A stretch of 64,000 nucleotides of DNA, taken from assembly GCF_901709675.1 (NCBI RefSeq), contig NC_051104.1, positions 1,303,001 to 1,367,000 of the forward strand, read 5' to 3'. The notes below the pieces were generated by a model. It had not been told where the DNA came from and ran no database searches. It saw only the letters and a list, made by a program, of their open reading frames with translations. Position 1 is the stretch's first letter. The number at the start of each line of letters is the position of its first letter. The position numbers and the translations under genes are program-made. Source of the DNA: Syngnathus acus. Taxonomy: Eukaryota > Chordata > Actinopteri > Syngnathiformes > Syngnathidae. Shown here one piece after another: positions 1 to 11,549 of the stretch.

Positions 1-48
1 ATGACTTCGTTATCTCCATTAGTGCAAGCGGGCTTACAGGGTGGATGA

Positions 49-134
49 CCTAGGAAAGTCAGCTAGCGCAATGCTAACAAGCAATGCAATTAGCCTAGGA
101 AAGTCAGCTAGCATAATGCTAACAAGCGATGCAA
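49..134. repeat. Short direct repeat, two units
   Basis: Two near-identical copies of a roughly 42-base unit with a 45-base period begin with CCTAGGAAAGTCAGCTAGC at 49 and 94 and end in AATGCTAACAAGC plus ATGCAA. They differ at only a few bases. This is a local tandem duplication upstream of slc4a2 with no visible function. The rest of bases 1-900 holds no exon that I can support; a noncoding first exon of slc4a2 may lie there or further left. Confidence 0.75.
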
Positions 135-900
135 ATCAAGGCATCGTGTTACTTTGATTTTATTGTATACTTCACAGACCGCAGTCTTCAAAGCGAGCCG
201 TCATTCTCGGCGTGCAATTACAACCTGAGTCGGAATCTCTGTCAACAAGGTCACCGATATGACCCACTGCATGTTTGTGCCAAGGAATCTTCATCATCAC
301 CTTCTCGATATTCGCTGCCAGACAGCCCACTCGCAATTGTTGACACATTAAGCCCCCCCCCCGCGCTATAAATAACCTTTTACGTCCGGTTATAATTGTT
401 GGAAAGGACAAAGGACACAGCCCGCATGCCGAATGTAAAGAAGGTTAGCCGAAAGCACCGCCGCCATCGCTGCTTATTAAAAGTCTCCCTTCACAGTAGC
501 ACACGGCGTTATCAGGCTCTTATCTCGGTAATGGTTGATGACCTTGGATGGCGGCAAAGACGGCCCTCGGGCCCTGGAAATGAGAGCATCCCAAAAAAAA
601 AAAAAAAGTCTGTGTGTACTGTCCAAGAAAGCTACATATTGCCCTTTTATTGCAAACAGAAAATGATAAAGTCCTCATGATGTTTTTTTTGCTGACTGCA
701 TTGTTTTGTAGCGCAATGCTTTTATTGCACGGCTGCAGACTGACTGTAATTACGCGCGATTATATGGGACAAACCGTCACACACACACACCACAATGCAG
801 TTTTCAGCGCTGACGTTTTGTTGGCCGTGGTTCAGTGATGGTGATGGAGGCATGGCATGGCAAAAAAAACCCTTCCTGAATCTCTTGTCTGTGTTTCCAG

Positions 901-1047
901 GTTATGCTGCCCAAAAGTTGCCTGAGTCCCAGCGAAAAAGAGAAGGGCTAACCACGTCACAGCGTAACCCCAGCAGCTTTTCCCAAAGCGTGTCCGCCAA
1001 GCAGAGCCATGAGCAACCACGCCGCTCCCAAAAAGATCACGGATAGC
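901..1047 (+). other. slc4a2: slc4a2 first coding exon, long (AE2a-like) N-terminus
   Basis: A pyrimidine-rich acceptor (TGTTTCCAG) ends at 900 and a GTAAGT donor starts at 1048. The ATG at 1009 opens 13 codons, [13 protein letters not shown], ending in phase 0, which joins the exon at 3115 (PEASSSRR) in frame. The peptide resembles the start of mammalian AE2a as I recall it (Met-Ser start, basic residues, terminal Asp-Ser). Because the exon has an acceptor, an upstream noncoding exon and promoter are implied. It is too short to stand out as an open reading frame. Confidence 0.7.
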
Positions 1048-4000
1048 GTAAGTCGGCCCGCAAAATCTTTTTCCAGTCACGCCGGCCCAACTAAAACGTG
1101 TCCAACTTGACTGCCAAAAGTGAATCCTCCGTCCGTTTCTCTGAAAGGCTTGAAATAATCTTCGGCCAAAGTTAGCGACATTCCTCTGCCGCACGGAGAC
1201 GTCCGACTAAGATCCCTCGACTGAACATAGCGTGCAAGTTTTTAAAGGGGACATTTCGTTCGTCTCTTGTGTATTCAGAGAACGGTAATTTAGGATTATG
1301 GCATCCCGGGAATTTTACTGTAAGCATTACTGTCTGACCTTTTACCCGATTTTCTTCACCTCCCCCCGAGCTCATCTTTTTTTTCTTCTTTTTCCTGGCT
1401 CAAGGTTATCAGGAAATAGTTTATTGCGTTAGTGCTCCAGTGAGTAGACGATGACATTCTTGGAGAATGTCTTGACTGTTAGAAATGTAGCAAATACCTG
1501 ACTGGACAAAAATGATTTCAATACTTCTTCAATGACGCCGGACAGGCCACTGGAGTGTAGTTTAATTTCCTGTAAAAAAAAAAGTATCATAAAAGCAGCT
1601 GATATCGAAACATTAACCCAGATCGGTGTGTCACACTTACGAGCAGGAAGTGTGGCGGTTGAGAAGCTCACCAAAGATATATTGAGAAAAAAAAAGTTTG
1701 TTTGCACTGTGACACTTCCCGCGTCCCCATTGGCTCCTCACTCAGCTCCAGCTGAGTTAATGATTACATCCGACAACGACTGCCGAGGAGCGTCCCGATG
1801 AGCTGTCTGTTGGATATTTAGGGTCGAGCATTGAGTCATATGGTTCGCCTTCTCCTGAAGAGCTGCTGCCGCGGTCATGTGACCGGCACTAACCGGAATG
1901 ACAAATGTGGTTTGGCCGAATAGAGGATCTCTTCCTTGAGTGACTTTTTTTTTTTTTTTTGCGCTTTTTCGAGGCGATTCTAGTTTTCACTCCTACCAAT
2001 CGCCTCCATGGACTATCTGTACTCATTCAAGGTGAGTTTGGCATTTCAGCGGGATTTCCCACAGGCCAAAAGGAAACAGATCGTTGGAGTCTCAGTCCCT
2101 CGTGGCTCGTTCCGCAAAGAGGTCAGGGTTGGGTTACACTTTAATAGCTTTTACTACCGAAATTTGATTGACGGGAAATTGTTGGTGTAGAGGTTTGCTA
2201 CTCTGGACGGAAATGTGACGATATCTTATGCACACTGTTTGAATGGGAAAATGGTTACCATGGTTAATACTTTCCAAAACTATATCCACTCGTCGGTGAT
2301 GGAGACAAACGTCCGTGGCAATGAATGAGTTAATAACGCCTGTGCAACATTCACAGCCACGCGTTAGGATATGACAGTGCTCCCCCCCCCCCCCCTTTAA
2401 GTGCTGACGGTGTAGGATTTGTAAGAAGTGCACCCATAATCTCCTGCACGGTCTTTATACGCTGCTGTCGTCACAGCGTCAGTTTCAGGTGCTTTTTCAT
2501 CACATGGCGGCATGTCTGCTGACTGCTTCTCGGGAGAGTCGAAACATCACCTTCCCCGTGTTTTTGTTTGCCCCTCGGCTCCCCGCGGCTTGTTTTGGCA
2601 CTTGGCGAGTGCTGGAAAATTGTCTCACCTCCGCGAGAATCCCTCGCACGTCTCTCCCAGCTCCGGGGATTGGCCGTGTGAAAATAAACCGCTGCGGAGG
2701 ATCTTATGTTGCTTTGTTATATTTCCTGCGGAGGTTTTTAAAGCGATACAGTGATCTAGTCTTAAAATAAAAGATCAGCTTTGAATTGCACAAATGTCAG
2801 ATGTGCGAGTTTAATATAAAAAAAAAAAGATTTTCAAAACAGCCTTTTGTTGTTTTCCCATGCGAGATTTGACATCCAGCGGCGGTGGAAAAACAATCCG
2901 TTATCTCTGCGATGTGGACAAACTGTAACGGAACCCGGCACATGCTCACTGTGTACAATTCTTGAGAGGGCCCGTCACATGATATGATGCTTCCACTCTG
3001 GGAGTGCTCGTCTGCACCACAGCTTCCTCTAGTGGCCATTTAATGAACTTACTTGACCCAAGTTTTCTTTCATGGAAGGCCACATGCTCACGGCCGCGTT
3101 GTTTGTCCTTTCAGCCCGAGGCGTCGTCTTCACGCAGGCCACCGCAAGTGGACGACGACGACGACGGCGACCTGAACAAGGCGTTGGGGGTCCAGCGCTT
3201 CCAGCACATCCTCAAGCCGTCCACTTCCGTGCCTGATGAGCAGCACCACAACTATCATGAAGAGGACATTGAATGTGAGCCTCCCTCTCGTCTTGCTTTC
3301 TTTTAGGAACGGCTGATTTCAGCTTGAGCGGAAAAGACAAGCAGAAGTTTGCTTAGACTGACCCAAACTGCGTCCCGCAGACCACCGCCACTCCTCCCAC
3401 CACATCCACCGCCCTCTGTCCAAGTTGCCCCAGGACGGGCGCCGCAAGAAAAGCAACAAAAAGCGGCGCAAGGACAAGGACCACAAAAGCGGCCACGCCC
3501 CTGGCACCGGCCCCATCGATGAGGGCGAGGACGAGGACGAGGAGGAGGAGGAAGGGCAGGAGGCCGGCGCCGCCTCTTGTGAGCCAGTGGCCGTTGCGGA
3601 GGTAATATCTGACATTTGTTCTGTCGTTTGCATCGTTTCCTGTATTGATATTTTAGTGCAGTCTAAATGATTCATGTAATAATAATAATGATAATAATAA
3701 TAATAAATAAAAAAATGAACAATAACAATAATAAAGAGAACATTTAAGTCCGTTTTTTTTTTTTTTGACGCAATGTTTTGCTTGTGTCCTTCAGTTCTTC
3801 TTGTCCGATGACGATCAAGTGGGTGTCCCCGCCCGGGACCTGGACGTGGTCCCGCACTCGGCCGCGGGAGCCGATGCTGACGACGGCACGTCCACCGAGT
3901 GAGTGCGGCATTTTCCCTTTTTTATTTCTTTCCATCTTGTTTTTTGTACGTTGCCATGTCTCCGGCATCCAGCGGTCCCGCTGTGCGCGTTGACGCGATG

Positions 4001-7000
4001 CACCCCAGTAATCCCGTATATCAGCTGTCGCTATAGACGACGCGGCCCGCCTCCGCAGAGGCTGGGCTCCGCGCATGGCATTTATACCTCGCCGCGTCAC
4101 TTTATCAAGTCTGTGGCCCGAGCAAAGCGGAAAGTAGCTGCGTAAGCTTTTTTTTTGAGAAATATAACCGATAGAAGCTTTGACTCGTTGGACGGTGAGT
4201 TCATTAACATTCATTTGAATTTATAACCTTGATTGCGTAGGCTGTCATTGGAAAGGTTTGCTTCTTTTATCGCATACAGTTTGGGACTATATCTCCTCTT
4301 TTGGAAGTAAGGGAAATGACATCAAAAAATTAATACAGTATGTACAGTAATCTGTAAAAGAATAAATATGATATTATATTATATTATATATATTATATTA
4401 TTATGTATTATATATATTATAATATAACTAATGTACAAATATTTTAAAATATTAACATACATTTTTATTTTTTTTGCCTTTCAGCAAACCCGGGTCGTCA
4501 GACGTCCCCGTTCCGCCGCACTCGGACCACCCGCCGCTGGCCCGCGTGTCCTCGACTGGCCGCAGCTACGACCTACAGGATCGTAGGCGAACCGGCAACA
4601 TGACAGGCGCCGAGCAGGCCAAGTACCAGCGCATCCCCACCGATGAGATTGAGGCCCAGACGCTCGTCTCCGCCGATCTGGACGGCATCAAGAGTGAGTG
4701 TGGAGCGGGTTGTTGACGTTTTTACTTTCAGCGGGATGTCTTATTGGACCGTACGGTGCCGCGCGGCTCCCTCCCCTCCCTCTTGTTATGAAATGAGCCC
4801 CTCCCGCTGTCAGCTGAGGCCTCTGGATGGCAGCCCGAGCCCGCACGGTGGTTAATTGCCAAAGACGGGCCGACATGGGGTTCACCGCCCCGATTAATTA
4901 GTGGAAAAAAGTCAGACAAAGTCACTCCGGCCGGGCGGTGGGGATGTGTGGTCATTATGGAGCTTAGTGACACAAGCTTCACTGTGGTGTCACTCCCCCC
5001 CCGACTGAAAAATTAGATCTGTAGTTCGGGCTGGCCAACATATGCAATAATGTACAATAACATACTTTTGAATATTTTGTCAATACTTACACTCTTGCTT
5101 TGCTACTGTACAAGTCGCATTAGCTTAGCAATTAGCACGAGTTCTCAGTCTTCTCCAGTATTCACCTCACTTGAGGTGAGGATTAATGACTTTTTTTTTT
5201 TCCTTCAACCAAATATTTGTGGTTCACCTTGCGCCCAGAGTATCATTACGTTTGCCACATCTGCTGTAGATCATTCTAGGAAAGCGGCTCTGTGCCTGGC
5301 TGCTGGTCAACAATCGGAATTATTAGATGGCCAGGACTCCCCTTTTGTTCCACCCCAAGCAAATTAACGCTACTGTGCGCTGATCTGCTCTGATGGCTTC
5401 AAGCGGAGGGTTCAGGCGCCGGTCAAGAAATGACCACTTTTTCCCCCAATTGGTGGAAACGCTTGTCGTGTACTCACCTGTGTGAACGGCGAGGGCCCGC
5501 CCCCTCCCTTCAAGTTATGGATCTGCCTCTCTTTGGACCCTCTCAGTCCTAAAAGTGCTTGTGAACACCATCACGGGCTTATTTTAGATGAGTCGGTCAA
5601 TGCAGAACAAAATCAGAAGCATCACGGTTTGTTACATAGGGCCAACCAACCCAGACAAAGGTAAGTTTGAGATTCCATAAGATTCTTTCTGTTCTTTTAA
5701 TGCCGTGATTCTAAAAGTGTGGATTCTCTCTAGTGGCACGACAACTTGATGTTAATTCTTTTTTTTAATCCAGTGTATCTTATTTCTTCAGTACAGTTAA
5801 ATTGAACATTAAATCTGAATATCTTAAATCTGTCACCAGGCCACCGTTTTGAAGATGTCCCCGGCGTGCGCAGACACCTGGTTCGAAAGAGCACCAAAGG
5901 CCAGGTGGTGCACACGGGCAAGGACTACAAGGAGACCGCCTCTCGCACCCGCAAGCAGGACCGCACACCACACGAGGTAAGAATGCTAATCGACACAAAA
6001 ATAAAACCTGCCTTCATCTTTTAATTTCATATTTTACCGCTTGTATTGACACACAATATTGGAGCCTACTCGACACTTCCCGTGATCATCTCCATCTCTA
6101 GGCTGGATTTGTGGATGGGTGGGTGGCTGATTAATAATGAATGAATGACTTCTTTCCTTCCACACCAGTGAACAAGGGCCGGCTTAGGCAACCGGACACC
6201 GGGCGCTCCTGCCGTTATGATTTATTAACACTCACACACACAAAACCGTCAGCTCAATGCCCGTGTGGGCCTTTCAGTCCTCTGTCCTTTTCCGTTCGGC
6301 TCCCCTGCCCCTCAGCCGATGCCGGTGATTCTGTACCGCTCCTTATCTCGGCCCAAAGGCGTCCTGCTGGACGCGGGCGCCAGCGCGGTGGCCTCCACAT
6401 ACAAGAAGGTGAGGCCGGCAAGGTGGCACCCCCTCCCACCTCGTGTGAGCGTGATTTCACTGGCATGTAGCACGGCGCAGACGGCCCGGCGAGCATGGAG
6501 TGACTCTTAACAAATATTGCATCAATTTGAGGGAACTTGCTTTTGTGAAGAAGAACTCACCTGGTCAGCCATCCGTCACTTAGGTGGACCAGGAAGCAGG
6601 AAAACGTAATATTGAGCCCATGTTCTCTTAACATCACATAAATGACAGTGGCAAACTAATGTTTGTGTCTCTCACATGCTTTCAAGCAGTCATTCGTGTA
6701 GTGTGGAGTGCGAAAAAAATAACCACTAAGTTCAGTTCGGTTGTATTCAACTTTTACATTAATTTACATTATTTTTTTAAAGAATTATTTTATTATTTTA
6801 TTTATATATTTTTATTATTTATCTTATTTTTATGTATTATTAATTGGGGGGTAAAAAGCTTTTATGTTTTATACGTTTAACAAGCGCTACTTTAAAGAAC
6901 CGAGCATGGAACCTGTTTTTACACATACTTAAATTCACAAGCACGTTAGTTTTTCCACAGCAGTGACCACGTTGCTCCTCCCCCCTTAGGTGTTTGTAGA

Positions 7001-10000
7001 GCTGAACGAGCTGACCATGGACAAGAACCAGGAAATGCGGTGGAAGGAGACGGCCCGCTGGATCAAGTTTGAGGAGGACGTGGAGGAGGAGACGGACCGC
7101 TGGGGCAAGCCGCACGTGGCCTCTTTGTCCTTTCGCAGTCTGCTGGAACTCCGCAAGACCATCGCGCACGGTAAGACGTTGAAACAAAGTGAAATTAAAC
7201 CGAGCAGACAACAAAACTCATTATTCCGCTGAACTGCATTTGTGTTTGTGCAGGTGCGGTCCTGCTGGACCTGGACCAGAAGACCCTGCCTGGCATCGCC
7301 CACCAGGTGGTGGAGAAGATGATCATTTCCGACCAGATCAAAGCCGAGGACCGCGCCAACGTCCTGAGGGCCCTGCTGCTCAAGCACAGGTGAGCGGCAA
7401 TCGCATCAACCTCCCGCCGAGATCATTTCCTCCCATCGGCGGAGCCCCGCAAATTCCTCGAAGATTACATTTTGTCCGACCGTCTGGAAAAATCCCACCG
7501 AGATGCTTTGAAATTCCTTTGGTAAACTGTTTTCTCCGCAGCCATCCGAGTGACGACAAGGAGCACAGCAGCAGCCCCTTCCCCAGGAACATTTCGGCCG
7601 GCAGCCTGGGCAGCCTCATGACCCACCACCACGCCGCAAACCACGCCCACCCGCCCGAGCCCTCCGTCACCGACCCACTGATGAGCAACACGCGCGCGGC
7701 GGGCGACTGCGACGTGCACATTGATGTGGAGAAGAACGACGTGCAGGTACAGTCATTGGCATCAAGCCCGTGTCGCAAAAGAAACGGTCAAGAATTGTTT
7801 TGTCTGTATGACTGTATTATACTGCCTCCTGGTGGCCAAGGCCAGCACCCCAAAACAACAAAAACTCTCAAGCAGGTCTTCACAGAGGAGAAAGAATACA
7901 TGTCTGTTACTACTTCTTTAAATTGTCCCGCCTCCACAACAGAGAGAGCCCAGCATGGTTTCAGGCATGCATCGCTCCAAGTCCAAGCACGAACTCAAGC
8001 TCCTGGAGAAGATTCCAGAAGACGCCGAGGCCACCGTTGTCCTTGTGGGTGAGTCCGCAAGCTCCAAACAGCAAGGGCGGTCGAATCGTCTTGCGAGGTG
8101 TCGAGCCATTTGCCGCTGCGTTGCAGGCAGCGTGGACTTCCTGGAGCAGCCCACCATGGCGTTCGTGCGGCTGCAGGAGGCCGTGGAGCTGGAGTCAGTG
8201 CTGGAGGTTCCCGTGCCCGTCCGCTTTCTGTTTGTCCTGCTGGGGCCCGCCACCACCAGCATGGACTACCACCAGATAGGACGCTCCATCTCCACGCTCA
8301 TGTCCGACAAGGTGCGACGGAGTTTTTGGCCTTCTTCCTTTCAAAGAAAAATCATCATTTCACTGATTTGAATGCGGCTCCAGCAATTCCACGAGGTGGC
8401 CTACCTGGCGGATGACCGGCAGGACCTCCTGAATGCCATCAACAGCTTCCTGGACTGCAGCATCGTGCTGCCGCCGTCGGAGATGGGCGGCGAGGAGCTG
8501 CTGCGCTCTGTTGCACGATTCCAGCGGGAGATGATGCGCAAGCGGGAGGAGGGAAAGCTGCTGGCTGATGAACCCAAGAGTCTGGAGGAAAAAGGTAGAC
8601 CTTGATAATCCAGGACCAGCCAGAACTCAACGTAACCTCCCCCGGCTGTGTTCGCCACCAGAAGCCCTCATCACGCCTTTCAAGAAGTCCGACGACGACC
8701 CCTTGAAGCGCACTGGCCGGCCTTTCGGCGGCCTGATACGAGACGTGAGGCGGCGCTACCCAAAATACGCCAGCGACTTCAAGGACGCCCTCAACAGCCA
8801 GTGCATGGCCGCCATCATCTTCATCTACTTCGCCGCCCTCTCTCCGGCCATCACCTTCGGAGGCCTGCTGAGTGAGCACCGCCGCAAGCGAATACTTGCC
8901 GTCCGTCGTTCTCAGGCGCGAACCAGATGCGCATGTGTTCTCAGGCGAGAAGACGGAGGGTCTGATCGGCGTGTCGGAGCTCATCGTGGCCACTGCCGTG
9001 CAGGGCGTCGTCTTCTGCTTGCTTGGAGCACAGCCTCTGCTGGTTGTCGGCTTTTCTGGACCCCTTTTGGTCTTCGAAGAAGCGTTTTACTCCGTAAGTC
9101 CAAAATCCTCACCCACCGACCGAAACACTCAACTCAGCGACATCGGTAACATCCCGTTTGTGGTTCCAGTTCTGCAAGTCCAGCAACATGGAGTACCTGA
9201 CGGGCCGTGTCTGGATCGGCGTGTGGCTGGTAGTCATCGCGCTCGTCACGGTGGCCTTCGAGGGCAGCTTCCTGGTGCGCTTCGTCTCGCGCTTCACCCA
9301 GGAGATCTTCTCTTTCCTCATTTCGCTCATCTTCATCTGCGAGACCTTCCTGAAGCTCGGCAGGGTAAGTAACAAGCAATATAAAATAAAAAAATCAGGC
9401 TTGCCGGTACCTTTGCGTCCATGATGCTAAAGCAAGTGGACTTAATCGCTCCTGACCAACGTTCAGAACTCAGGGCTGAAATGAGCGTGTTGTTCTAACA
9501 AGTGAAGCTCAAATCTCCACTGATGGATTGGACTCGAATGTTGATTGGATGGAAGCTTTATTATCCAGGGCTTATGTTTTTTCTTTCCCATCTTAATCTC
9601 TGCAACTCAAAGCTAATTGAGTGAAAACTATGCTAGGAACAATCACCAGATTTGAACTCATCACAAATTAAATGTGCATCTGGGTCAGGACAAAATAAAA
9701 CTATAACTGCATATCTATGTTTACATGTCTATGTAAATAAAATAACAGCTACTGTGGTCACTGGGCAGATTTTCACTCAGCACCCTCTGAGGCGCTGCCC
9801 CCTGGACCCACTCCTACCTTTGAATGACACGGTGGGCCGGAACGCATCTGTAGAAGACGCCACGGCGATTCCGCTCAGCATCTCCAACGTCACCGACGTT
9901 CCCGAGGTGACCAAGATGGCCGCCGGCCCAACGAATGAACCCAATACAGCGCTGCTGTCGCTCGTTCTCATGGCCGGAACGTTCTTCATTGCCTTCTATT

Positions 10001-11549
10001 TGCGCAAGTTCAAGAACAGTGCCTTCTTCCCCGGAAGGGTGAGAAATAAGTTCTTTGATACATGAAAAATATTACAATAATTATAATTAAAAAAAAGAGC
10101 ATTGCATTGTTCTTCCTTTCTCGAGCACGTCTCCTCAGTGTTCCCATGTTATGTCCTCAGCTACGCAGGCTTATCGGCGATTTTGGGGTGCCCATCGCCA
10201 TCCTCCTCATGGTGCTCGTGGACAACAGTTTAGAAGACACGTACACGCAAGTAAGACAAGACTCATTCCGAGCGGGTCAGTTCGAGAAGGAGCCTCACAG
10301 AGTTTTGGATGTGTGTTTAGAAACTGAATGTTCCGAGCGGTTTCTCTGTGACCAAGCCCGACAAGCGCGGCTGGGTCATCAGCCCGCTGGGTAGCGACGG
10401 CGAGTTCCCTATCTGGATGATGTTCGCGTGCAGCCTGCCCGCTCTGCTCGTGTTCATCCTCATCTTCATGGAGACTCAGATCACCACGTGAGTAGACAAA
10501 AAAATCTGGCGGCATTTAAATAGATGTCGAAATAACACACGAGCGTAAACACCACCAAAACAAACACGTGAACGCCAAATATTTATTTTCAGGTAATTAT
10601 TAGATGTTATCTGTTGTTCTTCCCGACAGGCTGATAGTGAGCAAGAAGGAACGGATGCTGGTGAAAGGCTCCGGCTTCCATCTGGATCTGCTCCTCATCG
10701 TGACGTTGGGTGGCGCCTCTGCGCTGTTCGGTCTGCCATGGATGGCGGCCGCCACCGTGCGCTCGGTGACGCACGTCAACGCCCTCACCGTCATGAGCAA
10801 GGCCGTGGCCCCGGGTGACAAGCCTCGCATCAAGGAGGTCAAGGAGCAGCGCGTCACGGGGCTCCTGGTGTCCGTCATGGTCGGTGGGTGTCAATCAAAC
10901 CAAACCCGATAGGCGGACCGGCTCTCCCGAAACAGGCGTCTTAACGGGTATCCGGTCCCGTCTCGCCTCAGGCATGTCCATCGTGATCGGGGACCTTCTG
11001 CGCAAGATCCCCCTGGCTGTGCTCTTCGGGATTTTCCTCTACATGGGCGTGATGTCGCTCAACGGCATCCAGCTAAGCGAGCGTATGATGCTGCTGCTCA
11101 TGCCGCCAAAGTACCACCCCGACCACAGCTACGTCCGCAAGGTGGGAACCGCATTCGAGCAACACGCATATGTAAATCTTTGGGAGGAACTAAATTTGTC
11201 TTCTGCTCCAGGTTCGAACCCTGCGCATGCATCTGTTCACCTGCATCCAGATGGTGTGCCTGGGTGTGCTGTGGGCCGTCATGTCCACGCAGGCGTCGCT
11301 GGCCTTCCCCTTTGTGCTCATCCTCACCGTGCCTGTCAAAATGTTTCTGCTGCCGCGCATCTTCACCTCCCGCGAGATGCTCAGCGTACGTAGCCCCAAC
11401 ACACAATTTGAAATATTCTCTTATTTTGCTCTACTCGACATTTTGCCAAACCGCAATTGTGTTTCCAGCTGGACGCCGACGACGCCGAGCCCACGTTCGA
11501 CGAGCGCGAGTGCCACGACGAGTACTCCGAGATGCACATGCCCGTGTGA
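1009..11549 (+). CDS. slc4a2: Anion exchange protein 2 (AE2), chloride/bicarbonate exchanger
   Basis: AE2 is an electroneutral Cl-/HCO3- exchanger of the plasma membrane that sets intracellular pH. Coding exons: 1009-1047 or 2008-2031 (alternative starts), 3115-3274, 3381-3601, 3795-3898, 4485-4693, 5840-5976, 6990-7170, 7254-7389, 7542-7746, 7943-8048, 8127-8311, 8384-8594, 8662-8871, 8945-9093, 9170-9364, 9769-10038, 10161-10250, 10321-10487, 10630-10883, 10972-11141, 11212-11385, 11469-11549. All phases join, giving about 1212-1217 residues (human AE2a is about 1240). An acidic, Lys/Arg-rich N-terminus leads into the band-3 cytoplasmic domain (about 285-590, with [13 protein letters not shown] and [16 protein letters not shown]). 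The membrane domain follows (about 660-1185, [17 protein letters not shown]). One extracellular loop has three N-glycosylation sequons (NDT, NAS, NVT, about 830-850). The tail holds LDADD, a carbonic-anhydrase-binding type motif. The protein fits AE2 better than AE3; whether it is the a or b teleost paralogue is undecided. Confidence 0.95.
1873..1884. promoter_or_regulatory. M-box/E-box-like site upstream of the short slc4a2 first exon
   Basis: GGTCATGTGACC is a near-palindrome holding TCATGTGA, the M-box form bound by MITF/TFE family bHLH-ZIP factors. It lies about 125 bases before the ATG at 2008, where a promoter for the short first exon would be expected. Function is inferred from the motif only. 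Confidence 0.35.
2008..2031 (+). other. slc4a2: slc4a2 alternative first coding exon, short (AE2b-like) N-terminus
   Basis: ATG at 2008 gives eight codons, MDYLYSFK, followed directly by a GTGAGT donor in phase 0, which joins the exon at 3115 in frame. No acceptor is needed if transcription starts just upstream. Mammalian AE2 has short alternative N-termini produced by a promoter inside an early intron; as I recall, one is eight residues beginning Met-Asp. Size, position in the intron after the long-start exon and phase all fit that arrangement. Confidence 0.65.
4366..4432. repeat. AT-rich microsatellite
   Basis: Irregular (ATATT)n/(TATA)n tract in the slc4a2 intron before the exon at 4485. 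The introns at 4694-5839, 5977-6315 and 6409-6989 otherwise show only AT-rich and pyrimidine-rich sequence, apart from the cassette exon described separately. Confidence 0.8.
6316..6408 (+). other. slc4a2: Candidate in-frame cassette exon of slc4a2 (31 codons)
   Basis: A long pyrimidine tract ends in CCCCTCAG at 6315 and AAG|GTGAGG closes the exon at 6408. Both edges are phase 0, so inclusion between exons 5840-5976 and 6990-7170 adds 31 residues (starts [15 protein letters not shown], ends ASTYKK) without a frameshift. Codons are GC3-rich like neighbouring exons. I know of no matching segment in mammalian AE2, where the flanking residues ([11 protein letters not shown]) are contiguous. It is either a lineage-specific alternative exon or a chance open exon; transcript data would decide. 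Confidence 0.5.

Noticed and set aside
3744-4214. 156-residue minus-strand open frame
   Set aside because: Antisense shadow of a slc4a2 exon and its introns; no domain.
7189-8052. 287-residue open frame on the + strand
   Set aside because: It runs through two slc4a2 introns that happen to be open; the true exons 7254-7389, 7542-7746 and 7943-8048 inside it have clear splice sites and family-matching phases.
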